Shown one piece after another: positions 42,573 to 53,900 of a stretch of DNA of 64,000 nt; the first letter of the stretch is position 1, and each line of letters begins with the position of its first letter. The notes under the pieces are model-generated. The model ran no database searches. It saw only the letters and a program-made list of their open reading frames with translations, and had not been told where the DNA came from. The position numbers were made by a program, and so were the translations under genes. Location: assembly GCA_934500835.1 (NCBI GenBank), contig CAKSTR010000001.1, positions 710,854 through 774,853 on the forward strand. Direction: 5' to 3'. This stretch comes from an uncultured Paracoccaceae bacterium. Its GTDB lineage: Bacteria; Pseudomonadota; Alphaproteobacteria; Rhodobacterales; Rhodobacteraceae.

Positions 42573-42928
42573 CAGCTGCGCCCGTTCTCCAGCAGCGCCA
42601 GAACCTCGTCCTTCGGGCCATCCTTCTCGTCGCGCAGCACGGCGAGTTCGCGTTCAAGCCGCGACACCTCGCGCGTCTTGCCGCGCGCGGTCGAGCGGAT
42701 GCGCATCTCGCGCAGCCACTCCCAGACAAAGCCGATCAGCACGCCCAGGGCGACAGATGCCAGGATCACCAGGAAAAGGGGCAGGTTCCAGACATGGTCA
42801 AGGCCCAGAAGGCTGCCCATGTCGGCGGGCATCAGCCGCACCGGAACCGCGTCGCGATTGGCCAGCGCAAGCACCAGGAGGACAAGCCCGGTGAAGGCGA
42901 TGAAGAGATACTTCAGATAGCGCAGCAT
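42572..42928 (-). CDS. lapA: LapA-family (DUF1049) membrane protein
   Basis: 118 residues with two membrane helices ([20 protein letters not shown] and [20 protein letters not shown]). The conserved second helix is followed by a positively charged coiled tail ([20 protein letters not shown]). In enterobacteria LapA works with LapB in balancing LPS synthesis; in alphaproteobacteria the partner is less clear. Position between ihfB and trpF is the common alphaproteobacterial one. Confidence 0.85.
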   Translation of the reverse strand: MLRYLKYLFIAFTGLVLLVLALANRDAVPVRLMPADMGSLLGLDHVWNLPLFLVILASVALGVLIGFVWEWLREMRIRSTARGKTREVSRLERELAVLRDEKDGPKDEVLALLENGRS

Positions 42929-43013
42929 GAGCCACCCCCGTTACGGTCGGCCCCAGTATCGACGCCTGTTGCGGCGGCTGCAAGCCGGGACCGGCCGCTG
43001 CAGGGGCGGCAGA

Positions 43014-43295
43014 TCACTTGCCGTTGAGACGGTCACGCAAAAGCTTTCCGGTCTTGAAGAAGGGAACCTTCTTGTCATCGACCTGCACCGATTCACCCGT
43101 GCGCGGGTTGCGCCCGACACGGGCATCGCGCGCCTTGACCGAGAAGGCGCCGAATCCCCGCAGCTCCACCCGGTCGCCCTTGGCGAGGGCCTCGATGATT
43201 TCCTCGAAGACCGTGTTGACGATGCGCTCGACGTGGCGCTGCGTCAGGTGCGGGTTTTCGTCCGCGATCTTCTGGATCAGTTCAGACCTGATCAT
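43014..43295 (-). CDS. ihfB: Integration host factor beta subunit
   Basis: 93 residues of the HU/IHF family. [17 protein letters not shown] begins it, and the DNA-binding arm contains [21 protein letters not shown] with the intercalating Pro in [25 protein letters not shown] ends it. As in IHF-beta, the pattern [10 protein letters not shown] is followed by the longer arm. IHF bends DNA at promoters, origins and recombination sites. It sits directly downstream of rpsA, the usual order. Confidence 0.93.
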   Translation of the reverse strand: MIRSELIQKIADENPHLTQRHVERIVNTVFEEIIEALAKGDRVELRGFGAFSVKARDARVGRNPRTGESVQVDDKKVPFFKTGKLLRDRLNGK

Positions 43296-43436
43296 CCCTG
43301 GGTCCCCCCTGTGGCCGGCTCATGGGCAGCGGCCGCCACGTTGTTGCAAGGCAGACTATAAGAACATCTTTCGCCGTCTGACAAATGAAAACGGGCACTT
43401 GGCGGAAGGTTGGGCTGCCGGGGGAACAAAGGAAAA

Positions 43437-43458
43437 GGCCCCGCAGTGCTGCGGGGCC
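43437..43458 (-). terminator. rpsA terminator
   Basis: Arms GGCCCCGCAG (43437-43446) and CTGCGGGGCC (43449-43458), perfect, followed in the rpsA sense by TTTTCCTTTG. It sits about 30 bases beyond the rpsA stop and would separate much of rpsA expression from ihfB. Confidence 0.88.
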
Positions 43459-43489
43459 CTTCTGTTTCACCGCCAGAGGCGGGTTGCGA

Positions 43490-45169
43490 TCAGCTGCGGT
43501 CCTTCAGCGCGGCGCCAAGGATATCCCCCAGCGAAGCGCCCGAATCGGAGGAACCGTACTGTTCGACGGCCTCTTTCTCTTCGGCGATCTCGCGCGCCTT
43601 GATCGACATGCCCAGCTTGCGGGTCTTCGGATCGATGTTGGTGACGCGCACGTCGACCTTGTCACCGACCTGGAAACGCTCGGGGCGCTGGTCGCCACGG
43701 TCGCGGCTCAGGTCGCTGCGGCGGATGAAGGATTTCTGGCCGTTGTAGTCGACCTCGATCCCGCCATCCTCGACCGCCGAGACGGCGACGGTGATGACCG
43801 AACCACGCTTCACGCCGTCAACCGCATCGGTGAAGGTGTCTTCGCCAAGCGCCTTGATCGACAGCGAGATACGCTCTTTCTCGACATCGACCTCGGTGAC
43901 TGCGGCCTTGACCACATCGCCCTTGCGGTAGGACTGGATCGCGTCTTCGCCGCGCTGGTCCCACGACAGGTCCGACAGGTGGACCATGCCGTCGATGTCG
44001 CCGTCGAGACCCACGAACAGACCGAATTCGGTGATGTTCTTGACTTCGCCCTCGATGGTCGAACCCACCGGATACTTCTCGACGAAGACTTCCCACGGGT
44101 TGCGCATGGTCTGCTTCAGACCAAGGCTCACGCGGCGCTTGGCGGAGTCGATCTCCAGCACCATGACGTCCACTTCCTGCGAGGTGGAGACGATCTTGCC
44201 GGGGTGGACGTTCTTCTTGGTCCAGCTCATTTCCGAGACGTGGACCAGACCTTCGACACCGGCTTCCAGCTCAACAAATGCGCCGTAATCGGTGATGTTG
44301 GTGACGCGGCCCTTGTGGACCGAACCGATCGGATAGGCCTTCTCCACCGCATCCCACGGATCGGACTGCAGCTGCTTCATGCCCAGGCTGATACGGTGGG
44401 TTTCCTTGTTGATCTTGATGACCTGGACCTTGATGGTCTCGCCGATCGACAGGATCTCGGACGGGTGGTTGACACGGCGCCAGGCCATGTCGGTGACGTG
44501 CAGCAGGCCGTCGACGCCGCCCAGGTCAACGAAGGCACCGTATTCGGTGATGTTCTTGACCACGCCGTCGACCACCTGGCCTTCGGTCAGGTTGCCGATG
44601 ACTTCGGCACGCTGTTCGGCACGCGATTCTTCAAGGATCGCGCGGCGCGAGACAACGATGTTGCCACGGCGACGGTCCATTTTCAGGATCTGGAACGGCT
44701 GCTTCATGCCCATCAGCGGGCCGGCATCGCGCACGGGGCGCACGTCCACCTGGCTGCCGGGCAGGAAGGCAACGGCACCGCCCAGATCGACGGTAAAGCC
44801 GCCTTTGACACGGCCGAAGATCGCGCCGTCGACGCGCTGCTCGGCTGCATAGGCTTTTTCCAGACGGTCCCAGGCTTCCTCGCGGCGGGCCTTCTCACGG
44901 CTGATCTGCGCTTCGCCGCGGGCGTTCTCGACGCGGTCCAGATAGACCTCGACGGTGTCGCCGACATTGATCGACGGCGCTTCGCCGGGGTTCGCGAATT
45001 CCTTCAGATCGATACGGCCTTCCATCTTGTAGCCGACATCGATGATGGCCTGGCCCGCCTCGATGGCGATGACCTTGCCTTTGACGACAGTGCCCTCTTC
45101 GGGGGTGTCGATCTCGAAGCTTTCCTTCAGGAGGGCTTCGAATTCATCCATTGCGTTCTTGGCGCACAT
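43490..45169 (-). CDS. rpsA: 30S ribosomal protein S1
   Basis: 559 residues from ATG 45169, preferred over ATG 45181 because AAAGGA is about 11 bases from the former and abuts the latter. Six S1 RNA-binding domains are recognisable, the first starting GTVVKGKVIAIEAGQAIIDV and later ones showing repeats of ITEYGAFVDLGGVDGLLHVT, ITDYGAFVELEAGVEGLVHV and ITEFGLFVGLDGDIDGMVHL. It brings mRNA to the small subunit. cmk lies upstream 304 bases away, with the site 9 repeat between them. Confidence 0.96.
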   Translation of the reverse strand: MCAKNAMDEFEALLKESFEIDTPEEGTVVKGKVIAIEAGQAIIDVGYKMEGRIDLKEFANPGEAPSINVGDTVEVYLDRVENARGEAQISREKARREEAWDRLEKAYAAEQRVDGAIFGRVKGGFTVDLGGAVAFLPGSQVDVRPVRDAGPLMGMKQPFQILKMDRRRGNIVVSRRAILEESRAEQRAEVIGNLTEGQVVDGVVKNITEYGAFVDLGGVDGLLHVTDMAWRRVNHPSEILSIGETIKVQVIKINKETHRISLGMKQLQSDPWDAVEKAYPIGSVHKGRVTNITDYGAFVELEAGVEGLVHVSEMSWTKKNVHPGKIVSTSQEVDVMVLEIDSAKRRVSLGLKQTMRNPWEVFVEKYPVGSTIEGEVKNITEFGLFVGLDGDIDGMVHLSDLSWDQRGEDAIQSYRKGDVVKAAVTEVDVEKERISLSIKALGEDTFTDAVDGVKRGSVITVAVSAVEDGGIEVDYNGQKSFIRRSDLSRDRGDQRPERFQVGDKVDVRVTNIDPKTRKLGMSIKAREIAEEKEAVEQYGSSDSGASLGDILGAALKDRS

Positions 45170-45389
45170 GCGAGTTTTCATCCTTTAACGGTTATGTCTG
45201 GCCATGCGGTTGGCTCCGCCGGTCTTTCACTGGCCCTGAAAACGGCGAAACCCTCCGGGGAAACCGGAAGGGGGACGACTCCTTTCAGGATGCGCGGCCT
45301 ATACCGGCTTGAGCCGCGAAGAGCAAGGAAGAAGGGCCCTTGCGGCCAGGCACCGCCCGGCAGGCACCTTCCCCCTCATCGACTGCCGC

Positions 45390-45450
45390 CTTCACTTTGG
45401 CCGAAGTATCCTGCGGGGAGGTCTGGAGGGGTGCAAAACCCCTCCAGCGG
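45390..45450 (-). repeat. Dispersed intergenic repeat, short form (site 9)
   Basis: Reading the minus strand from the cmk stop: hairpin CTGGAGGGGTTTTGCACCCC plus TCCAG, then ACCTCCCCGCAGGATACTTC and GGCCAAAGTGAAGG. Over about 60 bases this is almost identical to site 11 after ileS, with ATACTT in place of ATATTT. In both cases the element follows a stop codon in the sense direction. Confidence 0.85.
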
Positions 45451-45473
45451 CTGGCCAGAAGTGATCGGGCCCG

Positions 45474-46076
45474 CTAATCGGCGCGGGAAGATCCGCCGAT
45501 CCGCGCGGCAACAGCCGCGACGGCAACCGCAATCGCCTCGTCGATCCGCATCGCGGTGGTGTCGATCGGCAAAGCATCGGCCGCGGGACGCAAGGGCGCA
45601 TCGGCGCGGTTCATGTCGCGGTCATCGCGTTCCCTGACCTCGGCCAGCACACGGGCCTCATCGCCGCCCAGTTCAAGCCAGCGGCGATGCGCCCGCGCCT
45701 CGGGACTGGCGGTGACGAACAGCTTCACCTCGGCCTCCGGGCAGATCACGGTGCCGATATCGCGGCCGTCCAGAACGGCGCCGCCCTCGCGCCGGGCAAA
45801 CCCGCGCTGGAAGGCGACCAGCGCCGCCCGCACCTCGGGGATCGCCGCCACGCGCGAGGCCGCCTGCCCGGCCTCAAGGCTGCGCAGGCCGTCGCGGGCC
45901 AGATCCTCGGGGCGCAGGGCGCGGGCGGCGGCCACCGGATCGCCGCCAAGAACCCCGACGGCACGGTAGAGAAGCCCGGTGTCCAGATGCGCCAGCCCGA
46001 AGCGATCCGCCACCGCGCGGCTGATCGTGCCCTTGCCCGCCGCCGCCGGCCCGTCGATCGCTACCGTGAAGATCAT
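45474..46076 (-). CDS. cmk: Cytidylate kinase
   Basis: 200 residues from ATG 46076 (ACGGAGG upstream). The P-loop is [20 protein letters not shown] at about 6-25. [31 protein letters not shown] and [17 protein letters not shown] mark the NMP-binding and lid regions of CMP/dCMP kinase. It heads the rpsA operon, as in many proteobacteria. It is divergent from trpB across 246 bases that contain two 19-base palindromes. Confidence 0.94.
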   Translation of the reverse strand: MIFTVAIDGPAAAGKGTISRAVADRFGLAHLDTGLLYRAVGVLGGDPVAAARALRPEDLARDGLRSLEAGQAASRVAAIPEVRAALVAFQRGFARREGGAVLDGRDIGTVICPEAEVKLFVTASPEARAHRRWLELGGDEARVLAEVRERDDRDMNRADAPLRPAADALPIDTTAMRIDEAIAVAVAAVAARIGGSSRAD

Positions 46077-46192
46077 CGCCGCCTCCGTCCTGCCTGCCCT
46101 CCCCCAATCCCAAGGAATCCGGCGCAAGGCAAGGCTGCGCTTGCACCCCTCCCGCACTGCCCATGCGGCCCGGCCCGTGCATCGCCGCCCCC

Positions 46193-46239
46193 GAGTTTTC
46201 GCCGAAAACTCGTCCTTGACGGATTTTCGGCGAAAATCC
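46193..46239. promoter_or_regulatory. Twin 19-base palindromes between cmk and trpB
   Basis: GAGTTTTCGCCGAAAACTC (46193-46211) and GGATTTTCGGCGAAAATCC (46221-46239) are each perfect around one central base. Their cores TTTTCGSCGAAAA agree while the outer bases changed in pairs. Centre spacing is 28 bp. They are AT-rich islands in a GC-rich spacer, 117 bases from cmk and 84 from trpB. They could be a protein-binding site, paired hairpins or a terminator-like structure. Confidence 0.75.
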
Positions 46240-46322
46240 GGCCCCCTGGCGCAACGCCCTGCCTCTTTTCCTTGCCCCGCAACGGGGCTAGAGGAAGAAG
46301 GGACCAGCAGGGGAGCAGGCAA

Positions 46323-47549
<1,227 letters not shown>

Positions 47550-47552
47550 CGC

Positions 47553-47951
47553 CTAGCGCAGGACCGGAGGCTGGCCGCGCGGGGTGTTGTCGACCAGCCC
47601 GTAGCGCAGGCCTGCCCCGATGCGATGCGCCAGTGCTGACCATGCGGCCGCCGTCTCGGGGGGCAGTTCGCGCATCAGCGTCTGGTCGAACAGGCCAAGC
47701 CAGGGCTCGAACATGCCCGGCTGGACATTGCCGGCCTTCAGATGCGCCGCCATCGGGTTGCCGTCATAGACCCGCTGGAACAGGATCGCGTTTCTCCAGA
47801 AACGTGCGATCTTGGCCTCATGCTCGGGCCAGTCGGAGACATGGGCGGCGAAGACCGGGCCAAGACCGGGGTGCCGGCGGATCGCCGCATAGAAGGCGGC
47901 GACGACGGCGTCGATCTGGGGCTCGGTGATGGGAAAGCGCGGCGGGTTCAT
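47553..47951 (-). CDS. Group III truncated haemoglobin
   Basis: 132 residues from ATG 47951. The block AKIARFWRNAILFQRVYDGN followed by PMAAHLKAG gives the group III pattern with the proximal His, and VVAAFYAAIRRHPGLGPVFA the B/C helix Tyr region. Group III globins bind oxygen or NO with unclear duty. The start has no strong Shine-Dalgarno. Its stop is three bases from the convergent trpB stop. Confidence 0.87.
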   Translation of the reverse strand: MNPPRFPITEPQIDAVVAAFYAAIRRHPGLGPVFAAHVSDWPEHEAKIARFWRNAILFQRVYDGNPMAAHLKAGNVQPGMFEPWLGLFDQTLMRELPPETAAAWSALAHRIGAGLRYGLVDNTPRGQPPVLR

Positions 47952-48066
47952 CGGGCATAGCCTGCGCCTTGCCGCAATCAGCCGCAAGAGCACACCTTGT
48001 CGCGGCCAGCCTTGCGGGCCGGTCCCGGAGCGGCGGCCGGACGGCGGGCCGCTAGAGCGGCCCGGA

Positions 48067-48441
48067 TCAGGCGGGATCGGCGGCGTTGGCCTGCAATACC
48101 TCAAGCGGCACCACATGCAGGGTGTTGATATGGGTGGCGGCAAGATGGACCTGAGGTGCCGCCCCCTCCTCATGCGCCTGCAGGAAACGCGCGGCACAAA
48201 GGCACCAGCGGTCCCCCGGCTTCAGCCCGGCAAAGCCGTATTCCGGGCGCGGCGTGGACAGGTCGTTGCCAAGATATTTCGACAGGGCCAGAAACTCGGC
48301 CGTCATCACGGCGCAGACCGTATGCAGCCCGCGGTCCTGCGGGCCTGTGTTGCAGCAGCCGTCACGGAAGAATCCGGTCAGAGGCGCGGTCGAGCAGGGC
48401 AGCAGCGCCCCGCCAAGGACATTGATCGAAGGTTCCTTCAT
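48067..48441 (-). CDS. DUF2237 family protein
   Basis: 124 residues. NVLGGALLPCSTAPLTGFFR, RDGCCNTGPQDRGLHTVCAV and LKPGDRWCLCAARFLQAHEE are the conserved blocks of this family of unknown function, with several cysteines (about positions 16, 29, 30, 43, 80, 82). I see no signal peptide. ATG 48441 is chosen for family length. Nothing in its position shows a role. Confidence 0.82.
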   Translation of the reverse strand: MKEPSINVLGGALLPCSTAPLTGFFRDGCCNTGPQDRGLHTVCAVMTAEFLALSKYLGNDLSTPRPEYGFAGLKPGDRWCLCAARFLQAHEEGAAPQVHLAATHINTLHVVPLEVLQANAADPA

Positions 48442-48547
48442 ACGCCCATCCTGCCTTGGCCGCGGGTCCAAGTCCACCGGACCGGTTCCCCCTTACCCCC
48501 TCCTGACCGAAATATTGTGACGGAGGCGAAGGGAGTGGCCAGCAGCC

Positions 48548-49753
48548 CTAGAACCGCTGCCCGGCCAGAGGCGGCACCAGCGTGCCCCGCACCAGCTGCG
48601 TCAGGATCGGCGGCATCGGCCAGGTCCGCGCCATCGGGGCCAGCAGATGATCGCGCAGGAAGGGCATCAGCCGGCTGTCGGACTGATACTGCGGGGTGAA
48701 AGCTGCCGACATCGCCTGATACAGCCGCACATGCCAGCGTCGCATCTGCGCATAGCGCGGGCCGGCCTCGTCAACCGGCTCACGCAGCGCCAGCGTCTCG
48801 GTCAGGGCTCGCGCCAGCGCCAGCGCATCCAGAAGCGCCATGTTCGCCCCCTGCCCCAACTGGGGCGAGGTCCGGTGCGCCGCATCGCCGATATGCACCA
48901 GCCCCGGCGCCCATGGCCTGCGCAATGCCCCATGGGAATAGCGGGCCGGGGTCATGTCCTGCGGCGCGCGGATTGTCCGCAGGAATGGCTCCATCGCCGG
49001 CCAGAGTGCCGCGACCCCGGCCTTCCAGTCATTGATGTCGGTCTGCGGCCAAAGGTCCAGCGCCGGGCGCGGCAGCGACCAGAAGACCGCCGCCAGCCAT
49101 GGCCCGTCCGCGTCGATCCGGCCAAGCGGCAGCACGCCGGCCATGTGGCTGGCGGCCCGGTAGCGCTGACGCAGCTGGTCCTTCGGCAGATCGGTCGCCT
49201 CGGGCCATGGCACCGCACCCCAGACCGCACCATAGCGCAGCGGCCGCGCCTGCATCGGCGACAGGACCGATGCGGCCCCGCCCGCGTCGATCACCAGATC
49301 GAACGGGCCATGGCGGGCGCCTTGCGCATCCTCAAGCCAGCGCCGCGCGCCCGTCTGTGGGGCCGAGACGATCCGCGTCGCCGGCACCACCCGCGCCCCT
49401 TTCGCGAGGGCAGTACGATAAAGCGCGCCAAAAAGGGCGGCGCGATGGATGGCGATCCCATGCACCGGCCCGCCCGGCCGGTCGTAGGAGACATCGAGGA
49501 TGCGGCGGCCGCGCGTCACCTCGTCCCCCTCCATCCGGGTGATGCGCGCCCCGAGCGCGCGCGCCTGATCCCCCGCGCCGCAAAGGTCAAGGACGCGCAG
49601 CCCGACCGGCTGCAACACAAGGCCGGACCCGACCGGGCGCGGTGCGTCGAACTGGTCGTAGACCGTGACATCATGCGCCGGCGCCAGCAGGGCCGCAGCG
49701 GCAAGCCCGCCGATCCCGGCCCCGGCTACGGCAATGGTCAGAGATTGCGTCAT
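48548..49753 (-). CDS. FAD-dependent monooxygenase (PHBH/UbiH-like)
   Basis: 401 residues from ATG 49753. IAVAGAGIGGLAAAALLAPA at the N-terminus is the GxGxxG FAD motif. FDLVIDAGGAASVL is a variant DG motif, and GLVHIGDAAHRTSPQLGQGA the GD motif of aromatic-ring hydroxylases. Typical partners (reductases, other ring-cleavage genes) are absent, so the substrate is unknown. The C-terminal 70 residues (YQAMSAAFTPQYQSDSRLMP) are as seen in salicylate-hydroxylase-like members. Confidence 0.87.
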   Translation of the reverse strand: MTQSLTIAVAGAGIGGLAAAALLAPAHDVTVYDQFDAPRPVGSGLVLQPVGLRVLDLCGAGDQARALGARITRMEGDEVTRGRRILDVSYDRPGGPVHGIAIHRAALFGALYRTALAKGARVVPATRIVSAPQTGARRWLEDAQGARHGPFDLVIDAGGAASVLSPMQARPLRYGAVWGAVPWPEATDLPKDQLRQRYRAASHMAGVLPLGRIDADGPWLAAVFWSLPRPALDLWPQTDINDWKAGVAALWPAMEPFLRTIRAPQDMTPARYSHGALRRPWAPGLVHIGDAAHRTSPQLGQGANMALLDALALARALTETLALREPVDEAGPRYAQMRRWHVRLYQAMSAAFTPQYQSDSRLMPFLRDHLLAPMARTWPMPPILTQLVRGTLVPPLAGQRF

Positions 49754-49810
49754 CTGCGGCACTCTGGCCTGTGCGGGTTGGGGCTGCAAGAAAGGCGACA
49801 CGGCCCTTTG

Positions 49811-49913
49811 ACCGGCGGCTGAAGGGGCTTTGTGCCCCTCCAGCGACCATGTCTGCCTGAACCATTGGCGCGGGCATGGTCACCCGCGCAGGATATTTTC
49901 GCCAAAGTGAAGG
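49811..49913 (+). repeat. Dispersed intergenic repeat, short form (site 10)
   Basis: A hairpin GAAGGGGCTTTGTGCCCCTC at 49820-49840 is followed, after a 40-base spacer with an internal CATG..CATGGT pattern, by GCGCAGGATATTTTCGCC and AAAGTGAAGG. The spacer is longer than at other sites. It lies between the flavin monooxygenase start and the exported protein stop. Confidence 0.75.
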
Positions 49914-49928
49914 GGTTGGCCCGCAAGG

Positions 49929-50762
49929 TCAGGAGGCACAGGTCATCGCATACCCGGTCACTGTCGGCAGGCCGCCGTCCCAGATCTCGCCCGCCGTGAT
50001 GACCGACAGGCCGCCGGCCGGGCCGACATAGAGGTAGGAGCAGAAGCCGAAGCCGGTGCCGGAGCAGTCCTCGACCTCGGTCACGCCACGGGCGGCGATG
50101 TCCGCGGCCATGCCGACGCCCGGAGCGTCCTGCGGTTGAGCGTGCCAGCCATAATCGACCAGAAGCTTGCGGGCCATGTCGATGGGCATCCCTTCGACCA
50201 GGGGCACCTCGGCCCGCCCGCCGCAGACGGGCTCGGACAACGCGGGTGGGGTCACGGCGATGTCGGTGCCGCCGATCAGGCGCAGGTCGGCCACGGTGCC
50301 GGGGACGACAGAGCCCGACAGGATGCGAAGGCCCAGGCCCGAGGGGATGACAGAGCCGATCAGGTCGTCATCGGGGTTTTGCGTGAAGACCAGCGCAACC
50401 ATCTGGTTTCCCGACCAGATCCCGACATTGCCCTGCGTCAGCTCGCAGGTGCCCGAGGTGGCCGCCTCTGCCTTGCCGATGAAGCTGACGGCGGTATAGG
50501 GGCCGAAGGCGGCCTCGCCCGTCACGGCCCAGCCCTTGGCCATGGTGGCCTGACCGGCCGGGGTGGCCGGCGTTCCGACAAAGAGGTGGTCGCAGAGCTG
50601 CCGGTCCGCGTTCGCCGGGGAGGCGGCGGGCAGGTCGGCCAGCGCGGTGATGGCAAGCTGAGGCACCTGGCTGGCCAGAAGCGGCGCCTCGGCGCGGGCA
50701 ACGGGCGCGGGCAAGGTCAGCACGGCGGCAATCGCAAGAAATCGGGGGGCAGGCAGGCTCAT
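49929..50762 (-). CDS. Exported cysteine-containing protein of unknown function
   Basis: 277 residues from ATG 50762 (CGGAGA upstream). LPAPRFLAIAAVLTLPAPVA is a signal peptide. The mature part has six cysteines spread evenly (QLCDHL, SGTCEL, PVCGGR, EDCSGT, GFCSYL and MTCAS at the end), suggesting three disulphides. GIWSGNQMVALVFTQNPDDD and PIDMARKLLVDYGWHAQPQD hint at repeated small domains; the latter is reminiscent of PASTA-like or LysM-like helices but no match is certain. I do not recognise the family. Confidence 0.7.
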   Translation of the reverse strand: MSLPAPRFLAIAAVLTLPAPVARAEAPLLASQVPQLAITALADLPAASPANADRQLCDHLFVGTPATPAGQATMAKGWAVTGEAAFGPYTAVSFIGKAEAATSGTCELTQGNVGIWSGNQMVALVFTQNPDDDLIGSVIPSGLGLRILSGSVVPGTVADLRLIGGTDIAVTPPALSEPVCGGRAEVPLVEGMPIDMARKLLVDYGWHAQPQDAPGVGMAADIAARGVTEVEDCSGTGFGFCSYLYVGPAGGLSVITAGEIWDGGLPTVTGYAMTCAS

Positions 50763-50988
50763 GGCGGTCTCCGGGTCAGGCCCGGCAGTCAGAGCGCAAG
50801 GGTCGCCGGCTGTCCAGTCAGGAAAGACCGCCCGCTCTGGACCGCCGGGCGGCAAGCGCCTATAAGGCGCGCCATGCGACACGGCCGGTTCCCCTTGCGA
50901 ATTACCGGCCCGGCGGCCTGATCCCGGCCGCCGGGGCAAGATCCATCCGACCTGCTGACCGACCTATCCTTTGCAAGGACCGCCCGAC

Positions 50989-53900
50989 ATGTGCGCCGAT
51001 ACGCCCGATACTGCCCCCGACTACCGCGACACCGTGTTTCTGCCGGAAACCGACTTCCCCATGCGCGCGGGCCTGCCGCAGCGCGAACCCGACTGGCTGG
51101 CCCGTTGGGCGCGGATCGGCGTCTATGACCGGCTGCGCGAAAAGACCGGGCGCGAATCCTTCGTTCTGCATGACGGCCCGCCCTATGCCAACGGCCACCT
51201 GCACATCGGCCATGCGCTGAACAAGGTGCTGAAGGACATGGTGGTCCGCAGCCAGCAGATGATGGGCAAGGACAGCCGCTATGTGCCGGGCTGGGACTGC
51301 CACGGCCTGCCGATCGAATGGAAGATCGAAGAGCAATACCGGGCGAAAGGGCTGAACAAGGACGAGGTCGACACCGTCGCCTTCCGTCAGGAATGCCGAA
51401 AATTCGCCGAGGGCTGGATCGACATCCAGCGCGAGGAGTTCAAGCGCCTTGGCGTCACCGGCGCATGGGACCGGCCCTACCTGACCATGGACTTCCACGC
51501 CGAAGCCGTGATCGCAACCGAGTTCATGAAGCTTCTGATGAACGGCACACTGTATCAGGGGTCAAAGCCGGTGATGTGGTCTCCGGTCGAAAAGACCGCG
51601 CTGGCCGAGGCGGAGGTCGAGTATCACGACCATACCAGCCACACGATCTGGGTGTCTTTCCCGGTGGTCGCCACAGCTCACCCGCGTCAAGATCATTTTT
51701 CCGATGTTCCAGGATATGACCCAGGTGACATGGGCTATGAGCGTGCGAGCCAACAGCAATTCTCTGACAACGCGCGATATCTTCAGATTCGTCGTGCGCA
51801 GGTAGTGATCTGGACAACCACACCGTGGACTTTGCCTCAGAACCGCGCTGTCGCCTATAATCCGGAAATCTCCTACGGTCTTTATCAGGTAAACAACCCT
51901 CCTGAGGGTAGCACCATAGCCGCAGGCGCGAGTTTCTTGGTGGCCGACAAGTTAGCGGAAGGCGTTTTTTCGGCCGCAAAGTTGACGCCGGCTCACTACG
52001 TACGGGAACGAAGCGTGAGTTCCGAAGAGTTGCAAGGTCTGACCCTCGCCCACCCCTTCCGGGGTATCGAAGGCGGCAAGGGCGAATGGGACTTTGACGT
52101 CCCGATGCTGCCCGGCGACCATGTCACCGATGACGCGGGCACGGGCTTTGTCCATACCGCGCCCAGCCATGGCGAGGATGACTATATCATCGGCCAGAAG
52201 TTCAACCTGCCGATGACCTATAACGTCGAGCCGGACGGCAGCTACCGCGCCGATCTGCCGGTGTTCGGCGGGCAGGCGATCCTGACGCCCGAGGGCAAGG
52301 AAGGCCCGGCCAACGTGTCCGTCATCAAGCAGCTGGCCTATGCGGGCGCGCTTCTGGCCAAGGGCAAGCTGAAGCACTCCTACCCGCATTCGTGGCGCTC
52401 GAAAGCGCCGCTGATCTTCCGCAACACGCCGCAGTGGTTCGCCGCCATCGACCGCAAGATCGAGGACGGCCAGTCGAATTACGGCTCCACCATCCGCGAC
52501 CGGGCGCTGACCTCGATCCGCGATCTGGTGACCTTCACGCCCGAGACCGGCAAGAACCGCCTGCATTCGATGATCGAGGCCCGCCCCGACTGGGTGCTGT
52601 CGCGGCAACGCGCCTGGGGCGTGCCGCTGACCTGCTTTGTGAAGAAGGGCGCGAAGCCGACCGACCCGGACTTCCTTCTGCGCAATACGGACGTGAACCT
52701 GCGCGTCGCCGAGGCGTTTGAAGCCGAAGGCGCCGATGTCTGGTATGTGCAAGGGTTCAAGGAAAAAATCCTGCACGGCATCGTCAACCCGTCCGATTAT
52801 GAACAGGTGATGGATGTTCTGGACGTGTGGTTCGACTCTGGTTCGACCCATGCCTTCGTGCTGCGCGACCGCGAGGACGGGACCGAAGACGGCATTGCCG
52901 ACCTGTATCTTGAGGGCACCGACCAGCATCGCGGCTGGTTCCACTCCAGCCTGTTGCAGGCCTGCGGCACCAAGGGCCGCGCACCTTACAAAGGCGTGCT
53001 GACCCATGGCTTCACGCTGGACGAGAAGGGCATGAAGATGTCCAAATCGTTGGGCAACACGGTCGCGCCACAGGCGGTGATCGACGAATACGGGGCGGAC
53101 ATCCTGCGGCTTTGGGTGGCGCTGTCGGATTACACGGCCGATCTGCGGATCGGGAAGGAAATCCTGAAGGGCGTGGCCGACAGCTACCGCCGGCTGCGCA
53201 ACACCCTGCGCTTCCTTCTGGGCAACCTTGCCGGCTTTTCGGAGGCCGAACGGGTCTCGCCGGCGGAGATGCCGGAACTGGAGCAATGGGTGCTGCACCG
53301 TCTGGCCGAGCTGGATGCCGAGGTGCGGGCTGGCTATGCCGCCTACGACTTCCAGGGCGTGTTCCAGAAGCTGTTCACCTTCTGCACGACGGACCTCTCG
53401 GCGGTCTATTTCGACATCCGCAAGGATGCGCTTTACTGCGACGCCGCCACCAGCCTGCGCCGCCGGGCCTGCCGCACCGTGCTGGATCTGTTGTTCCAGC
53501 GCCTGACAGTCTGGACTGCGCCGATCCTGGTCTTCACCATGGAAGAGGTCTGGCTGTGCCGGCATCCGGGCGAGGCGTCGTCCGTCCACCTGCAGGACTT
53601 CCCCGAAACGCCCGCAAGCTGGCGCAACGACGCCTTGGCCGCGAAATGGGAGGGCATCCGCGCCGCCCGCCGCGTGGTCACAGGTGCCCTGGAGGTGCAG
53701 CGCACCGCCAAGGTGATTGGTGCCAGCCTTGAGGCAGCACCTGTGGTGCATGTGGCGGATACCGCGATCCTTGCCGCGCTGAAATCGGTGGATTTCGCCA
53801 ATCTCTGCATCACCAGCGGCATCCAGCTGACCGGCGACGCCGAGCCGCCCGAAGCCTTCCGCCTGCCCGAAGTGCCGGGCGTGGGCGTGGTCTTCGAGCC

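Noticed and set aside
45171..45181. ATG 45181 as the rpsA start
   Set aside because: The Shine-Dalgarno abuts this ATG, so ribosomes cannot use it. ATG 45169 is properly spaced and gives the family N-terminus.
48505..48530. GAAATATTGTGACGG resembling the repeat box
   Set aside because: Only a few bases match, with neither the CCAAAGTGAA half nor the GC hairpin, so it is too weak to count as a copy.
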